A DNA stretch of 64,000 nucleotides from Mesorhizobium wenxiniae (GCF_002284535.1 NZ_NPKH01000035.1:1-64000); one strand, 5' to 3'; counted from the first letter of the stretch, positions 9,245-18,606 are shown. The notes: generated by a model not told the origin, from the sequence alone. Translations and numbers: made by a program.

Positions 9245-10288
9245 TTGTCAGTCAAGAAGATTGAGTTCAAAAACGTCTGGAAGGTCTACGCGGCGCGCGA
9301 AGGCGATGCGCTGGAGGAGATAAAACGATCACGTCTGTGCGGCGCCCCGGCACCCCCATATGTCGTGGGCGTCGAAGACGTTAGCTTCGACATAAATGAA
9401 GGCGAGATATTTTGTATCATCGGCCTTTCCGGAAGCGGGAAATCCACCCTGCTGCGCCACATTAACGGCCTGATTAGGCCCACCGCCGGAGAGGTTATTA
9501 TTAATGGGGTATCTATCAAAGAGCTGAGCGACGCACGTCTGCTGCAATTGCGTTCGCAAAAGATTGGCATGGTCTTCCAGCATGTCGCACTACTGCCGAA
9601 CCGAACGGTGACGGAGAATGTCGCGCTGGGCCTGGAAATACGCGGGGTCAAGAGGGCGGAGCGGCGTCAGCTTGCCCAAGAGGCGCTGGAACGGGTTCAC
9701 CTGCCACAGTGGGGCGCGTTCTATCCGGACGAGCTGTCCGGTGGAATGCAGCAGCGTGTGGGTCTAGCGCGCGCCTTGGTAACAGATCCGGAAATTCTGC
9801 TGATGGACGAACCGTTCAGCGCGTTGGATCCCATTATCAGAAGGCAGCTACAGGATCAGTTCATAGAGATCTCGGCAAAAGCGACAAAAACCACTGTATT
9901 CATCACTCATGACATTGAGGAGGCCGCGCGTTTAGGTGATCGCATTGCGATCATGAACAAAGGAAAGGTGGAACAGATCGGTACGCCGCAGGATATTCTA
10001 CTGAGACCTGCGACACCCTACGTTCGAGAATTCGTGAGCCATGTCACCCTCTTGGACAAGTTGGTTGCCGGCGACATCATGCAATCAAACTCGGAGATCG
10101 TCCATTCCGCAAATGTCGCCTGTGATGGCGGTTCTATCGACGCCGAAACGCCAGTGGCAGAGGTCATACGAAGGGGTATCTCTGGAACTGGAACGCTTCT
10201 CGTTTCGAGAGGCGGTACGAACGTCGGCATGATTGGTCGTGAGGAAATTCTGACATTTCTCACAATGCGCCCTGACACGGACCGTTAA
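9245..10288 (+). CDS. Glycine betaine/proline-type ABC transporter ATPase (ProV-like)
   Basis: This is a 347-residue cytoplasmic ATPase. It has Walker A GLSGSGKST, the Q-loop MVFQHVALLPNRTV, the ABC signature LSGGMQQR, Walker B ILLMDEP and the switch His in FITHDIEEA. The N-terminal extension before Walker A and the C-terminal region (about residues 280-347, CBS-like and shortened) fit the ProV/OpuAA type. The start is TTG 9245, because no ATG or GTG in frame would keep the conserved N-terminus. No strong Shine-Dalgarno is visible. The gap from the proX-like stop is 55 bp. Confidence 0.87.
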   Translation: MSVKKIEFKNVWKVYAAREGDALEEIKRSRLCGAPAPPYVVGVEDVSFDINEGEIFCIIGLSGSGKSTLLRHINGLIRPTAGEVIINGVSIKELSDARLLQLRSQKIGMVFQHVALLPNRTVTENVALGLEIRGVKRAERRQLAQEALERVHLPQWGAFYPDELSGGMQQRVGLARALVTDPEILLMDEPFSALDPIIRRQLQDQFIEISAKATKTTVFITHDIEEAARLGDRIAIMNKGKVEQIGTPQDILLRPATPYVREFVSHVTLLDKLVAGDIMQSNSEIVHSANVACDGGSIDAETPVAEVIRRGISGTGTLLVSRGGTNVGMIGREEILTFLTMRPDTDR

Positions 10289-10324
10289 GCGTTGTGGGTT
10301 TGCAATGGCCTCGCATCGCATCAA

Positions 10325-10525
10325 TGGAGTTTCGCTAAGGAGACGTCGATGCGTGGTTCGTAGTCGCGCACGCGCGGCGCCAGCGTATTAGTCTAGCCAG
10401 CCGAACGTTCTTTCGACCATCCAACGCCTGAGCAGCGCCTTGAAGCCGGCCTCGGTATCGATACGGCGCATCACTTCGATGACGAAATCGTAGCCCATAA
10501 TCACAATTCGATCGCGCAGGCAATC
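10325..10525 (-). pseudogene. IS5-family transposase 3' remnant
   Basis: The minus strand encodes a DDE transposase C-terminus ending ALLRRWMVERTFGWLD. This corresponds to the conserved RRWVVERTFGWL segment of IS5-group transposases, followed by a stop and frame damage. It is related to the longer dead IS5 element at 13040-13855; both share the stretch near GTCGATGCG and GTAGTCGCG. Only about 200 bp is left. Confidence 0.65.
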
Positions 10526-10687
10526 AACCGGACTCTTACGCGGCATGGGAGCCACACATGACAAAACCCTTTGATTGTGGAAATGGACCTCGCCAGGACG
10601 AGTTTTTATGCTTGGTGCGAAAGAAGTCGAGCGCGTTCTGGCCAAGTACGATGAGGTTCTAAAGGAACGGAGCTCAATCTCATCGCG

Positions 10688-11251
10688 ATGTTGACTGGCA
10701 ATACCGCTGTTGCCGATTTGCTTTCGGCAACGCCCCAACAGGCTATCCATGACGATTTGACCGCCCTGGCCACGGAATTTGTTCGCAGGCTCGCAGCCGA
10801 TGCAGCGCATCGTTCCGATGAAAGCGCCCGTGAGGCGGCTTCGCTCACGGCGCCGACCGAGGGCCCGCATGGGTACACAGCCCTAAAAGCGCGAGATCTG
10901 CAAAGCGATTGCCTGCGAATTGAAGACTGGGCGGGTCAGGTTGCAGGGCCAACCTATCTGGAGGAACGCTTCGGCATACCGCGATCGAGATTGCATTGGT
11001 GGCAACGGCACAACGACGTGGTCGCATTGCGGAAAGCGCCGCAAGCACGTGTCCCCTTGGCTCAGTTCGTCGACGGCAGGCCTGCGGCGGGGATACGACA
11101 AGTGCTCTCAGTGTTTGCCAATCCCAGACTGGCGTGGCTTTGGGTGACCTCTCCTTCACCGCGGCTTGACGGCCGAATTCCCATAGAAATGCTGAGACAA
11201 GATCTGGCTGCAGAAGTCATCTTGGCCGCGCGAGACTTTTCCTCGACATAA
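10688..11251 (+). CDS. Antitoxin-like protein with C-terminal MbcA/ParS/Xre (DUF2384-type) region
   Basis: The product is 187 residues. The middle has a helix-turn-helix-like segment (YLEERFGIPRSRLHWWQRHN). The end reads NPRLAWLWVTSPSPRLDGRI followed by PIEMLRQDLAAEVILAAR, which resembles the toxin-binding region of MbcA/ParS/Xre antitoxins. No RES-domain or other toxin gene is next to it, so it may be an orphan. A matching upstream start (ATG 10606, MLGAKEVERVLAKYDEVLKE) is in another frame and stops at 10692, which suggests a one-base frameshift has removed the natural N-terminus. The gene as written may therefore be truncated. Confidence 0.55.
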   Translation: MLTGNTAVADLLSATPQQAIHDDLTALATEFVRRLAADAAHRSDESAREAASLTAPTEGPHGYTALKARDLQSDCLRIEDWAGQVAGPTYLEERFGIPRSRLHWWQRHNDVVALRKAPQARVPLAQFVDGRPAAGIRQVLSVFANPRLAWLWVTSPSPRLDGRIPIEMLRQDLAAEVILAARDFSST

Positions 11252-11590
11252 GCCCAACTGAACCTCCTGGGAAAATTGTATGAGCGGTGCGGGCGCGGCT
11301 TCGCACTGAGCGTTCTATCCGTAATATGTGCAAGTTGTCCAGTCTGCGTTGTTTGTATAGTTTGCACGACCTGTGCAGTATAAATGAGGTATTTGTGACA
11401 TAATAGCAACTTCTACATATATCATGTCGAATGATCGCCACGAAACTTGGACTATTTTATACGTCGGATAACGTTAAGCTGCGAAGAAGCAGCGCGAGCG
11501 CACCTTTTTCGATCGCGGGGACCGGGTGGGGATGCTCTCTTCCAGCAAATATACCCTGGCCCATTTTTCAACTTTTGAGTGGAGATCAAA
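11252..11590. other. AT-rich region upstream of the porin gene
   Basis: This stretch is more AT-rich than its neighbours and probably holds the porin promoter and leader. A short inverted repeat, TGCAC-GACCT-GTGCA, lies near 11360-11375, just before TATAAAT. I could not fix -35 and -10 boxes with a normal spacer. Confidence 0.4.
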
Positions 11591-12724
11591 ATGAACATCA
11601 AGAGCCTTCTTCTCGGCTCCGCTGCGGCACTGGTCGCAGTTTCCGGTGCGCGCGCCGCCGACGCCGTCGTCGTCGCCGAGCCGGAACCCGCTGAATACGT
11701 CCGAATCTGTGACGTCTACGGCGCTGGCTACTTCTACATCCCCGGCACCGAGACCTGCCTGCGCATCGGCGGCTATGTCCGCTACGACATCGGCGTCGGC
11801 GACGTCGGCACATTCACCGGTGCGGGGACCGTCGACGTCGAGGACGGCGACGATCAGGATACCTACTGGAAGCGTGCTCGCTTCACGCTGAAGACCTCGA
11901 CCGGCCAGGAAACCGAGCTCGGCACGTTGAAGACGTACACCGAGACCCGCTTCAACTTCCGCAACACCCAAGGCGATACATCTCCGTACCTCAACGAAGC
12001 CGGCAACACGGGCGTTTCGCTGCCCTACGCCTGGATCCAGCTCGGTGGGCTGCGCGTCGGTAAGGACGACTCGGCCTTCGATACGTTCAGCGGCTACGCC
12101 GGCAACGTCCTCAACGATACGCTGGTTCCCTACGGTGGCTTCGACACCAACGTCGTCCAGTACTATTTCGACGCCGGCAACGGCTTCTCCGCCGTCGTCT
12201 CGCTCGAACAAGGTTACGGCGCCTTCACGATCGACAGCTACGTCCCGCATGTCGTCGGCGGTGTGAAGTGGACGCAGGGCTGGGGCGCGATCACCGGCGT
12301 CATTGCTTACGACAGCAACTATGAAGAAGTCGCCGGCAAGGTTCGCCTCGACGTCACCCCGATGGAGAACCTGTCGCTGTTCATCATGGCCGGCTACGGC
12401 ACGGACGACAACTACACGGATGGCGGCTTCGCAATCCCCGCCGGCGGCCGCGGCATGTACAAGCTGTGGAGCGGCAATTGGGCAGTCTGGGGCGGTGGCA
12501 CCTACACCGTCAACGAGAAGACCTCGTTCAACACCCAGATCTCCTATGACGAAGGTGAGAATCTCGGCGTCGTGGCGAACATCGCCTACGATATCGTCCC
12601 CGGCCTGACGATCACGGCCGAAGCCAGCTACTTCCATCTTGGTGATGAGACCGTCAGCAACTGGACCGGTGCCGATGACGACGACAACTTCGGCGGCCTC
12701 CTCCGCTTCCAGCGCTCGTTCTGA
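11591..12724 (+). CDS. Outer-membrane porin (alphaproteobacterial RopA/Omp2-type, Porin_2)
   Basis: This is a 377-residue beta-barrel porin for passive diffusion of small solutes. It has a signal peptide (MNIKSLLLGSAAALVAVSGA, cleaved near ARA-A), the N-terminal CDVYGAGYFYIPGTETCLRI with two cysteines that typifies rhizobial and Brucella porins, alternating beta-strands throughout, and a terminal Phe (FGGLLRFQRSF) as recognised by the Bam machinery. ATG 11591 has GGAG 7 bases upstream. Its strong C/G third-position codon bias contrasts with the flanking decayed DNA. It stands alone, followed by a hairpin at 12885. Confidence 0.92.
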   Translation: MNIKSLLLGSAAALVAVSGARAADAVVVAEPEPAEYVRICDVYGAGYFYIPGTETCLRIGGYVRYDIGVGDVGTFTGAGTVDVEDGDDQDTYWKRARFTLKTSTGQETELGTLKTYTETRFNFRNTQGDTSPYLNEAGNTGVSLPYAWIQLGGLRVGKDDSAFDTFSGYAGNVLNDTLVPYGGFDTNVVQYYFDAGNGFSAVVSLEQGYGAFTIDSYVPHVVGGVKWTQGWGAITGVIAYDSNYEEVAGKVRLDVTPMENLSLFIMAGYGTDDNYTDGGFAIPAGGRGMYKLWSGNWAVWGGGTYTVNEKTSFNTQISYDEGENLGVVANIAYDIVPGLTITAEASYFHLGDETVSNWTGADDDDNFGGLLRFQRSF

Positions 12725-12884
12725 CGGATCGAAGCATTTAACCATAGCGCCCGTCGCATAATTGCGTGCGCTAGACTCGCCCGGCCGGCGTTGGCTCGGC
12801 GGGATGCCCAAAAAAGGGCTCATCGGCGGCTCCTTCCGAAGTGCTTAGGTCCGCGCCTCCGGGATCGAAGCCTGCCGCCGATGC

Positions 12885-12913
12885 GAAGGGCGCCCTTGAC
12901 CAAGGCGCCCTTC
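12885..12913 (+). terminator. Possible terminator after the porin gene
   Basis: GAAGGGCGCC (12885-12894) and GGCGCCCTTC (12904-12913) can pair across a 9-base loop. Only ATTCT follows, so the T tract is weak. It is 160 bp past the porin stop. Confidence 0.5.
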
Positions 12914-13039
12914 ATTCTAGAGCGTCGAGCATTCTGACTGAATCGAAGGGGTCGCCGTCGTGTAGCGACGACCTACTGTCAGAAAAACTGGATTTGAATC
13001 TCACGTCGGGGGATGTCGTTGTCTACAGAGCGGTACAGC

Positions 13040-13855
13040 GGCTGACGTCGATGCGCTTCTCGTAGTCGCGGACGAGGCGGCGCCATCTTGTCATCCAGCC
13101 GAAGGTGCGCTCGACAACCCAGCGGCGGGCCAGACTTCGAAGTCCTTCTGGTCGTCGGATCTGCGGATGATCTCTACCACGAAGTCCAGATAGGCTGCCT
13201 TGTCCATGAGCTTCAGCTGATCGCAGGCGTCATCGGCGAACAGATGCTTCACCCAGGGCCAGCGCTTGCGGATACCATCCAAGATCGCCTGAGCGCCGGC
13301 GCTGTCCGAGATATCGGCCGGCGTTAGGTTGACCATCAACAGGCGTCCATCCGTATCGACGGCGATATGGCGCTTGCGTCCGACGATCTTCCGGCGTCGG
13401 TAACCCCTTGTTCCAGCTTGCGGAGCCTTCACCGACTGGCTGTCAATCACCGCCGCCGTTGTGCTCGCCTCGCGCCCAGCCCGCTCACGATCCAGCATCA
13501 GAGCCACGTTGTGGATGATCTAGTACAGAAACCGCCGCGCCAGCTCGCGAAACCACCCATAGACCGTCTGCCAGGGCCCGAAATGAATCGGCAGCATCCG
13601 CCAGCCGCACCCCGAGCGAACCAGGTAACGCACCGCATGGATCACCTCGCGAAAATCAACCTCACGCGGACGCCCACGCGCCGCGGCTTGGGCATCGGCG
13701 GCGCGAACTGCTCCCACTCCTCGTCGGTCAAATCAGACGGGTAGCGCTTGGTCTTCTTGGCGATCTGGGCCATCCGGCCACGGCTCTGCTCTGTCCACAT
13801 CCAACGCTTGAATCATACCCCAGCCTCAGACCGATTCAAAACAGCCTCTAAGAGA
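13040..13855 (-). mobile_element. Dead IS5-family element (transposase interrupted by stop and frameshifts)
   Basis: The minus strand encodes an IS5-group transposase in pieces. It begins MAQIAKKTKRYPSDLTDEEW near 13773, shifts frame to DFREVIHAVRYLVRSGCGWR, and meets an in-frame TAG at about 13520 after RELARRFLY. It continues through VIDSQSVKAPQAGTRGYRRR and HLFADDACDQLKLMDKAAYL and ends near 13045. One end carries GAGGCTGTTTTGAATC (reverse complement at about 13838-13853), a typical terminal sequence for this group. I could not place the other end exactly. Confidence 0.75.
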
Positions 13856-13889
13856 CTAATCACGCCGACGAGAGCCGACCTGTGCGACC

Positions 13890-14939
13890 TCAGGCATTGG
13901 CGAGCGCCTGTTCTCGCCAATGCACTCGGTATGCCTTTGGGGGCATACCCGTCCAGCGAGTGAAAGCTCGAACAAATGCGCTGACCTCCGAGTAGCCCAA
14001 GATCATGGCGATGTCGGCAAGACCGTAATCAGATTTCTCCAGTAGATCGGTCGAGACGGCTTTCCGCTTGGCGTCGACTAAATCACGCAACATTAGTCCC
14101 TGTTCGTCCAGGCGACGTTGAAGCGTTCGTGTGGTCATGCCCAGTTGCTTAGCAATCCAGTCGATTCGGGGAGCCCTACCCAGCAGCAGAGCTTGGTCAA
14201 TCTGCGCGCCTACGAGCGAAGCCAGATCAGCAGAGTAGGTGTCTCGTGATATAAGGCTCTCTGCCTGGTCCCGCAGAATGCCCAACAACTGCGGGTCTGC
14301 GTTGGCGACAGGATGTTCCAACACCCTGCTGTCGAAAAGAATCGAACTGGAACCCTGTTCGAAATGAACTGGCGATTGAAAAACCTCCCGGTAATCCTCG
14401 ATAGCGGCCAAGGGAGTATGCGTGAACTGCACGCTAATCGGGCGCCAGGTACGGCTTGATAGCGTGCGTATTATCTGCATGCCCCAGGCGAGCGCCAGTT
14501 CAACATCCTGTCTGCATTCAGCGACGCCGGGGGCGATAACTGTATAAGTCAACTCCGCAGTCCCTTCTGTTCCCCTAATGAGGTCGAATCGACAACCGTC
14601 GGCACGAAGTTTGAAATACCGCACAAATGTCCGTAGAGCGTCTCCCACATCCTTTGAGTTCAGCATCATGTAGCCGATGATCTCAAGGTCATAAATACTA
14701 TAGGTGCGGCCGAGGTTAAGGCCAAACGCCGGCTCGGAAATTTCTCGCGCGGCAAACTCCATAAGAGCGATACACTCGCAGAGGAATACACGCTTACCGT
14801 CAACTTGAAATTTCGAAAGGTCAAACCCAGTACGCGCATCACGTGCTGGGATCGCAACGCCGTGATCGCGCATATGGGCCAAGACCGGTTTGCAGACGCG
14901 CATTGGAATAGTGGGCAGCTTCAGAACCGCGGTCGTCAT
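13890..14939 (-). CDS. AraC-family transcriptional regulator (OruR/AntR-like, Arabinose_bd domain)
   Basis: This 349-residue DNA-binding activator has an N-terminal arabinose_bd-type sensing domain (about residues 15-200, with AAREISEPAFGLNLGRT and the later FTHTPLAAIEDYREVF, FEQGSSSILFDS) and a C-terminal AraC helix-turn-helix (about 250-340). The C-terminus includes IAKQLGMTTRTLQRRLDEQG and DIAMILGYSEVSAFVRAFTR, then WTGMPPKAYR. It is divergent from the acyl-CoA synthetase gene across a 133-bp intergenic region that holds the degenerate repeat copy 8. It is therefore the obvious candidate local regulator of that operon. Confidence 0.87.
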   Translation of the reverse strand: MTTAVLKLPTIPMRVCKPVLAHMRDHGVAIPARDARTGFDLSKFQVDGKRVFLCECIALMEFAAREISEPAFGLNLGRTYSIYDLEIIGYMMLNSKDVGDALRTFVRYFKLRADGCRFDLIRGTEGTAELTYTVIAPGVAECRQDVELALAWGMQIIRTLSSRTWRPISVQFTHTPLAAIEDYREVFQSPVHFEQGSSSILFDSRVLEHPVANADPQLLGILRDQAESLISRDTYSADLASLVGAQIDQALLLGRAPRIDWIAKQLGMTTRTLQRRLDEQGLMLRDLVDAKRKAVSTDLLEKSDYGLADIAMILGYSEVSAFVRAFTRWTGMPPKAYRVHWREQALANA

Positions 14940-14971
14940 GATGTACTCCTAGGTGTCGACAACGACCCCTG

Positions 14972-15016
14972 TTGGCGGGCACTATCGAAAATGTGGCATG
15001 AAATGTCAATGTGCAT
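14972..15016 (+). repeat. Degenerate dispersed repeat, copy 8 (upstream of acyl-CoA synthetase gene)
   Basis: TGGCGG at 14973, TATCGA at 14983, TGGCAT at 14994 and TGTCAA at 15004 keep exactly the 10/11/10 spacing of the other copies, followed by TGTGCAT. The second unit has two mismatches and the tail is not conserved. It sits between the AraC gene and the start codon at 15073, where a regulatory site is expected. Confidence 0.5.
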
Positions 15017-15072
15017 GGGGTCAGCATGGCTATGTTGGCTATAAGAAATTGCCCCTCAAGGAGAATTCCGAA

Positions 15073-17169
15073 GTGCCCTCCAACCACTGGCTAAAGCCAT
15101 TGCTTGAACCTCATTCCGCCGTGATTATCGGTGCTTCGGCAACTGAAGGTAGCCTAGGCAAAAGCGCGGTTGACCACATGGTTGAGCGTGGGTACCGCGG
15201 GCGCCTCTACGCCGTAAACAGCAATTATAAGAAGATAGGAAATGTCGACTGCTTCAGCGCGGTGTCTGAACTGCCAGAGACGCCAGACCTGGCTGTAATT
15301 GCGGTCAATCAGAGATCGTTGGAGCAAGTTCTCTCGGAATGTGTAGCGCTAGGCGTACGGGCGGCAGTCATATTCGCGGACTGCGGGAATATGGAACAAC
15401 GCGATCGCCTGGCCCGTATCGCCGCCGAAGCGAGAATACCGATCTGCGGCGGTAACGGGATGGGGTTTCAGAACTTCACCAACAGCACGCATGCAACGTT
15501 TAGCTCCTGTCCGGTTACCAAGGCCGCGCCTGGAAACGTTTCATTGATCGCCCATTCCGGGTCTGTCATTCAAGCGCTAGCCACTGATCTAACGCGTCTT
15601 AGGTACAATTTAACCGTGTCGTCCGGCCAGGAAATCAATACCACATTGGCGGACTACTTAGATTATGCGCTGGAGTTGCCCTCGACCAAAGCAGTTGCAT
15701 TGTTTATCGAGACGGTCCGTGACCCCGCACGCTTCGTGGAAGCGCTACGAAAGGCCGCTAGCAAGCGCATACCGATTGTCGCGCTCAAGGTCGGCCGGAC
15801 GGCAAAGAGCGCCGCTATGGCCATAAGTCATAGTGGAGCGGTCGTCGGCGACGCGTCGACCTATGAAGCGCTCTTCGACCGTTACAATGTGATCTCGGTC
15901 AAGACGCTCGATGAGTTGGCGGCGACAGCCCAGTTACTCGCGCACGTCAAGGATGCCAATTCAGGTGGGCTCTGCGTGGCGATGGATTCCGGCGGGCTGC
16001 GCGAACTCATGGTTGATATCGCGGAAGACAAGGGCGCCACTTTCGCTGAGCTTAGTAAGTCCACGCTGGCCCAACTGCAGGACCAGTTGGACGACGGTAT
16101 GATCGCGGAGAACCCACTGGATGCATGGGGTAGCCGTACCGACGCCAAAGCACATTTTGCGCGTTGTTTAGAGGTGATGATGCGTGATCCCAACAGCGCA
16201 TTTGGCGCTATTGCAACCGAGGCAGGGGACGCCTTTCAATTTGGGACCGTATATGCCGAGATCGTGGCTGAGACGCAGCGGTTGACCGGAAAACCGATGT
16301 TTATGATGAGCAGCTTTTCGGGGATTGCGAACTCTAAGATAGCTACGCGATTGTTGGATTGCGATGTTCCACTCATCAACGGGGTCGATTGCGCGATGAC
16401 GGCGGTGAAGGCCGTCGACACCTTTAAAGCGCGACTAGAAAATGCCGCGAGGGAGGTCCGCCTCTCGGTGCCACAATCAGCTCTTGAAAGTGCTAAAGCC
16501 CTGCTCGCGCGGCCGGGTTCCGATGGTGAGAAGATTGGCCTGTCGGTATTGCAGGCTTTTGATATTCCGGTGGTGGCATACCACGAGTGCGAGAATCTGC
16601 GGGAGGTGCTGACGGCGATCGACAGGACGGGTTTTCCTGTGGTGTTGAAGACTGCGATGCCGGGGATCCATCATAAGTCCGACGTCGGTGGAGTTTTGCT
16701 GAATCTGGACAGCATTACTCGGGTGACTGAAGCGTACAAGGATTTGACACAGCGTCTGGGACCTAAGGTGATGGTCCAGAGGATGAGCCCCTCCGGCGTT
16801 GAGATGAGCTTTGGCATGGTTGTCGATCCTCAGTTCGGCGCGCTGGTAACCGTCTCTCCGGGCGGGAAATGGATCGAGTTGTTTGCCGACCGGCAGATTG
16901 CGCTAGCGCCCTTCGACGAGGAGCGCGCACGAGAGCTAATCGACCGCCTCAAGATTCGACCGATATTCGACGGCCGTCGTGGCGAGAAACCGTATGATGT
17001 CCATGCACTGGCCCGAGCATTCTCGAAATTCTCAATTATGGCTGATGCTCTGAAAGACGAGCTTGCTGAGTTCGATGTGAATCCTGTGATTATTACTGAT
17101 GCCGAAGTGATTGCGGTAGACGCGCTGCCGGTTAGAGCCGCCATCAAGAATCAACATATGAAGCACTAA
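15073..17169 (+). CDS. NDP-forming acyl-CoA synthetase (fused CoA-binding, ligase and ATP-grasp domains)
   Basis: The product is 698 residues with a CoA-binding Rossmann domain (LLEPHSAVIIGASATEGSLG, about 9-130), a succinyl-CoA-ligase-like domain carrying a phosphorylatable-His type segment (AMAISHSGAVVGDASTYEAL, about 285) and a C-terminal ATP-grasp domain (GFPVVLKTAMPGIHHKSDVG, about 520-690). Such enzymes activate a carboxylic acid to its CoA ester or, in reverse, make ATP. I chose GTG 15073: CAAGGAG lies 9 bases before it and homology starts at once. An in-frame GTG at 14953 would force the intergenic repeat to be translated. It heads an operon with an enoyl-CoA hydratase 17 bp downstream. 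Its substrate may be a betaine-type acid, by context only. Confidence 0.87.
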   Translation: MPSNHWLKPLLEPHSAVIIGASATEGSLGKSAVDHMVERGYRGRLYAVNSNYKKIGNVDCFSAVSELPETPDLAVIAVNQRSLEQVLSECVALGVRAAVIFADCGNMEQRDRLARIAAEARIPICGGNGMGFQNFTNSTHATFSSCPVTKAAPGNVSLIAHSGSVIQALATDLTRLRYNLTVSSGQEINTTLADYLDYALELPSTKAVALFIETVRDPARFVEALRKAASKRIPIVALKVGRTAKSAAMAISHSGAVVGDASTYEALFDRYNVISVKTLDELAATAQLLAHVKDANSGGLCVAMDSGGLRELMVDIAEDKGATFAELSKSTLAQLQDQLDDGMIAENPLDAWGSRTDAKAHFARCLEVMMRDPNSAFGAIATEAGDAFQFGTVYAEIVAETQRLTGKPMFMMSSFSGIANSKIATRLLDCDVPLINGVDCAMTAVKAVDTFKARLENAAREVRLSVPQSALESAKALLARPGSDGEKIGLSVLQAFDIPVVAYHECENLREVLTAIDRTGFPVVLKTAMPGIHHKSDVGGVLLNLDSITRVTEAYKDLTQRLGPKVMVQRMSPSGVEMSFGMVVDPQFGALVTVSPGGKWIELFADRQIALAPFDEERARELIDRLKIRPIFDGRRGEKPYDVHALARAFSKFSIMADALKDELAEFDVNPVIITDAEVIAVDALPVRAAIKNQHMKH

Positions 17170-17186
17170 TCCAGAAGGCTGCCGCT

Positions 17187-17996
17187 ATGACCGCACTAGT
17201 TAGCACTCAGCGCCACGGACAGATACTTGTTGTCACAATCGACAACCCGCCGGCGAATGCGATCTCTCGCCGTACGAGCCGAGAAATTTATGCTGCGTTT
17301 GCGGCGTTTCAGGAAGACGAAGACCTACGAGTGGCAATCCTCACAGGCGCCGGGGACCGCATCTTCAGCGGCGGTTGGGACTTGAAGGAGTCCGATGAAA
17401 GCCTAACCGCCGACCTCTATTATGATACGCAGGTCGGCAACGGCCCTGGGGGGTTCGGTGGCATTGCGGAGTTCTGGGGTCTGACAAAGCCGGTAATAGC
17501 CGCTGTCAACGGCGCCGCGGCGGGAGGAGGCTTCGAGATCACGCTCGCGTGCGATATGATCGTAGCGGCCGAGCATGCGCGCTTCCTTCTCCCTGAGACG
17601 CGGATCGGGCTTTTGCCGATGGCGGGCGGCATTCAGAACCTGCATCGCCGGATACCGTACAATATTGCAATGCACCTCATGATGACCGGCAAGCCGATCT
17701 CGGCGTCTGAGGCTGCTCGATGGGGCCTTGTGAACGAGGTTGTTCCCCTGGGAGAGGCTCTGGCCGCGGCGATGCGCCATGCCGAGAAGATCTGCGAATC
17801 TGCCCCGCTCGCCATTGAAGGTCTCAAGGAAGTTATGCGCTATACATCGCACCTCTCTGCAAGGGACGGTTTCGCAGCGGTTAGAAACCCTCCAAGTGAA
17901 TTGAAAAAGTACAAAGCTATAGCGAACTCTGAAGATAGCCTCGAAGGACCACGGGCTTTCATGGAAAAGCGTAAGCCCCAGTGGAGGGGCAGGTAA
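17187..17996 (+). CDS. Enoyl-CoA hydratase/isomerase (crotonobetainyl-CoA hydratase-like)
   Basis: This 269-residue single-domain crotonase would add water to an enoyl-CoA. It has the oxyanion-hole segment LTGAGDRIFSGGWDLKE and AAAGGGFEITLACDMIVAAE with the first catalytic Glu. The second acidic residue is in LLPETRIGLLPMAGGIQNLH. The AGGGFEITLACDMIVAAEHA region resembles CaiD-type hydratases acting on carnitine derivatives, but I cannot separate this from general enoyl-CoA hydratases by eye. It could supply the hydratase step that the fused enzyme at 3971 appears to lack. It follows the acyl-CoA synthetase gene by 17 bp. Confidence 0.82.
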   Translation: MTALVSTQRHGQILVVTIDNPPANAISRRTSREIYAAFAAFQEDEDLRVAILTGAGDRIFSGGWDLKESDESLTADLYYDTQVGNGPGGFGGIAEFWGLTKPVIAAVNGAAAGGGFEITLACDMIVAAEHARFLLPETRIGLLPMAGGIQNLHRRIPYNIAMHLMMTGKPISASEAARWGLVNEVVPLGEALAAAMRHAEKICESAPLAIEGLKEVMRYTSHLSARDGFAAVRNPPSELKKYKAIANSEDSLEGPRAFMEKRKPQWRGR

Positions 17997-18143
17997 TCAC
18001 TAGAGATATATTCAGCGGCACAACCTCCCAGGTACAGTGACTGGCGTTTGAAATGCGGGTTGGTGAGTGGGGACACAGCCGATGGACGCTTCTCGAGATG
18101 ACGGGCGCAGCTTGCGTATCCAACTGACTTCGTTGGTGACAAG

Positions 18144-18572
18144 ATGAACGACGCACGACTGCTAGATATTGAGCTTTTCCAGCATTTTGCTGACGAGCAT
18201 GTCCGGTTCTGTGATACCGACGCTCTCGGTCATGTGAACGTCGGTGTATACTCGTCCTATTTTGCCGCTGGCAGGGCAATATTCGACACGATGCTGGCTT
18301 CCGACGACTACATACTGCCGATTGCGCGGATCGCCATGGACCTGCGCGCAGAGATAAAGTATCCAAACAAGATCGTTGTGGGATCATTGTTACTCCGGAC
18401 TGGCAGATCATCATTTCTTGTGGGCCAAGGTTTATGGATCGAAGGTAAGCCAATGGCTACAGCTGAAGTCACTCACGTGCTTGTCGATCGAAAAAATGGT
18501 CGCAGCACGCCGCTTCCCGAACCCTTCCTCCATAAGTTGAGATCACTGGGACCGGTGTGTGCCGAAGGCTAA
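18144..18572 (+). CDS. Hotdog-fold acyl-CoA thioesterase
   Basis: This is a 142-residue single-domain 4-hydroxybenzoyl-CoA-thioesterase-like protein. The signature HVRFCDTDALGHVNVGVYSS includes the catalytic-loop Asp and the GHVN motif. The central ARIAMDLRAEIKYPNKIVVG and a late EVTHVLVDRKNGRS complete the fold. It lies 147 bp after the hydratase gene, probably in the same transcription unit. Together with the thioesterase at 1117 it gives this pathway two candidate enzymes for releasing a free acid, for instance glycine betaine from betainyl-CoA. That role is inferred from context. Confidence 0.78.
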   Translation: MNDARLLDIELFQHFADEHVRFCDTDALGHVNVGVYSSYFAAGRAIFDTMLASDDYILPIARIAMDLRAEIKYPNKIVVGSLLLRTGRSSFLVGQGLWIEGKPMATAEVTHVLVDRKNGRSTPLPEPFLHKLRSLGPVCAEG

Positions 18573-18606
18573 GAGCCTGCTTGGAACGCTCTACTGGGCC
18601 CGCTGC

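Noticed and set aside
11474..12823. 449-codon minus-strand frame over the porin gene
   Set aside because: It is antisense to a well-supported porin and arises from its codon bias. It has no family features.
14953..15072. GTG 14953 as the start of the acyl-CoA synthetase
   Set aside because: The extra 40 residues have no homology and would cover the regulatory site. GTG 15073 has a strong ribosome site.
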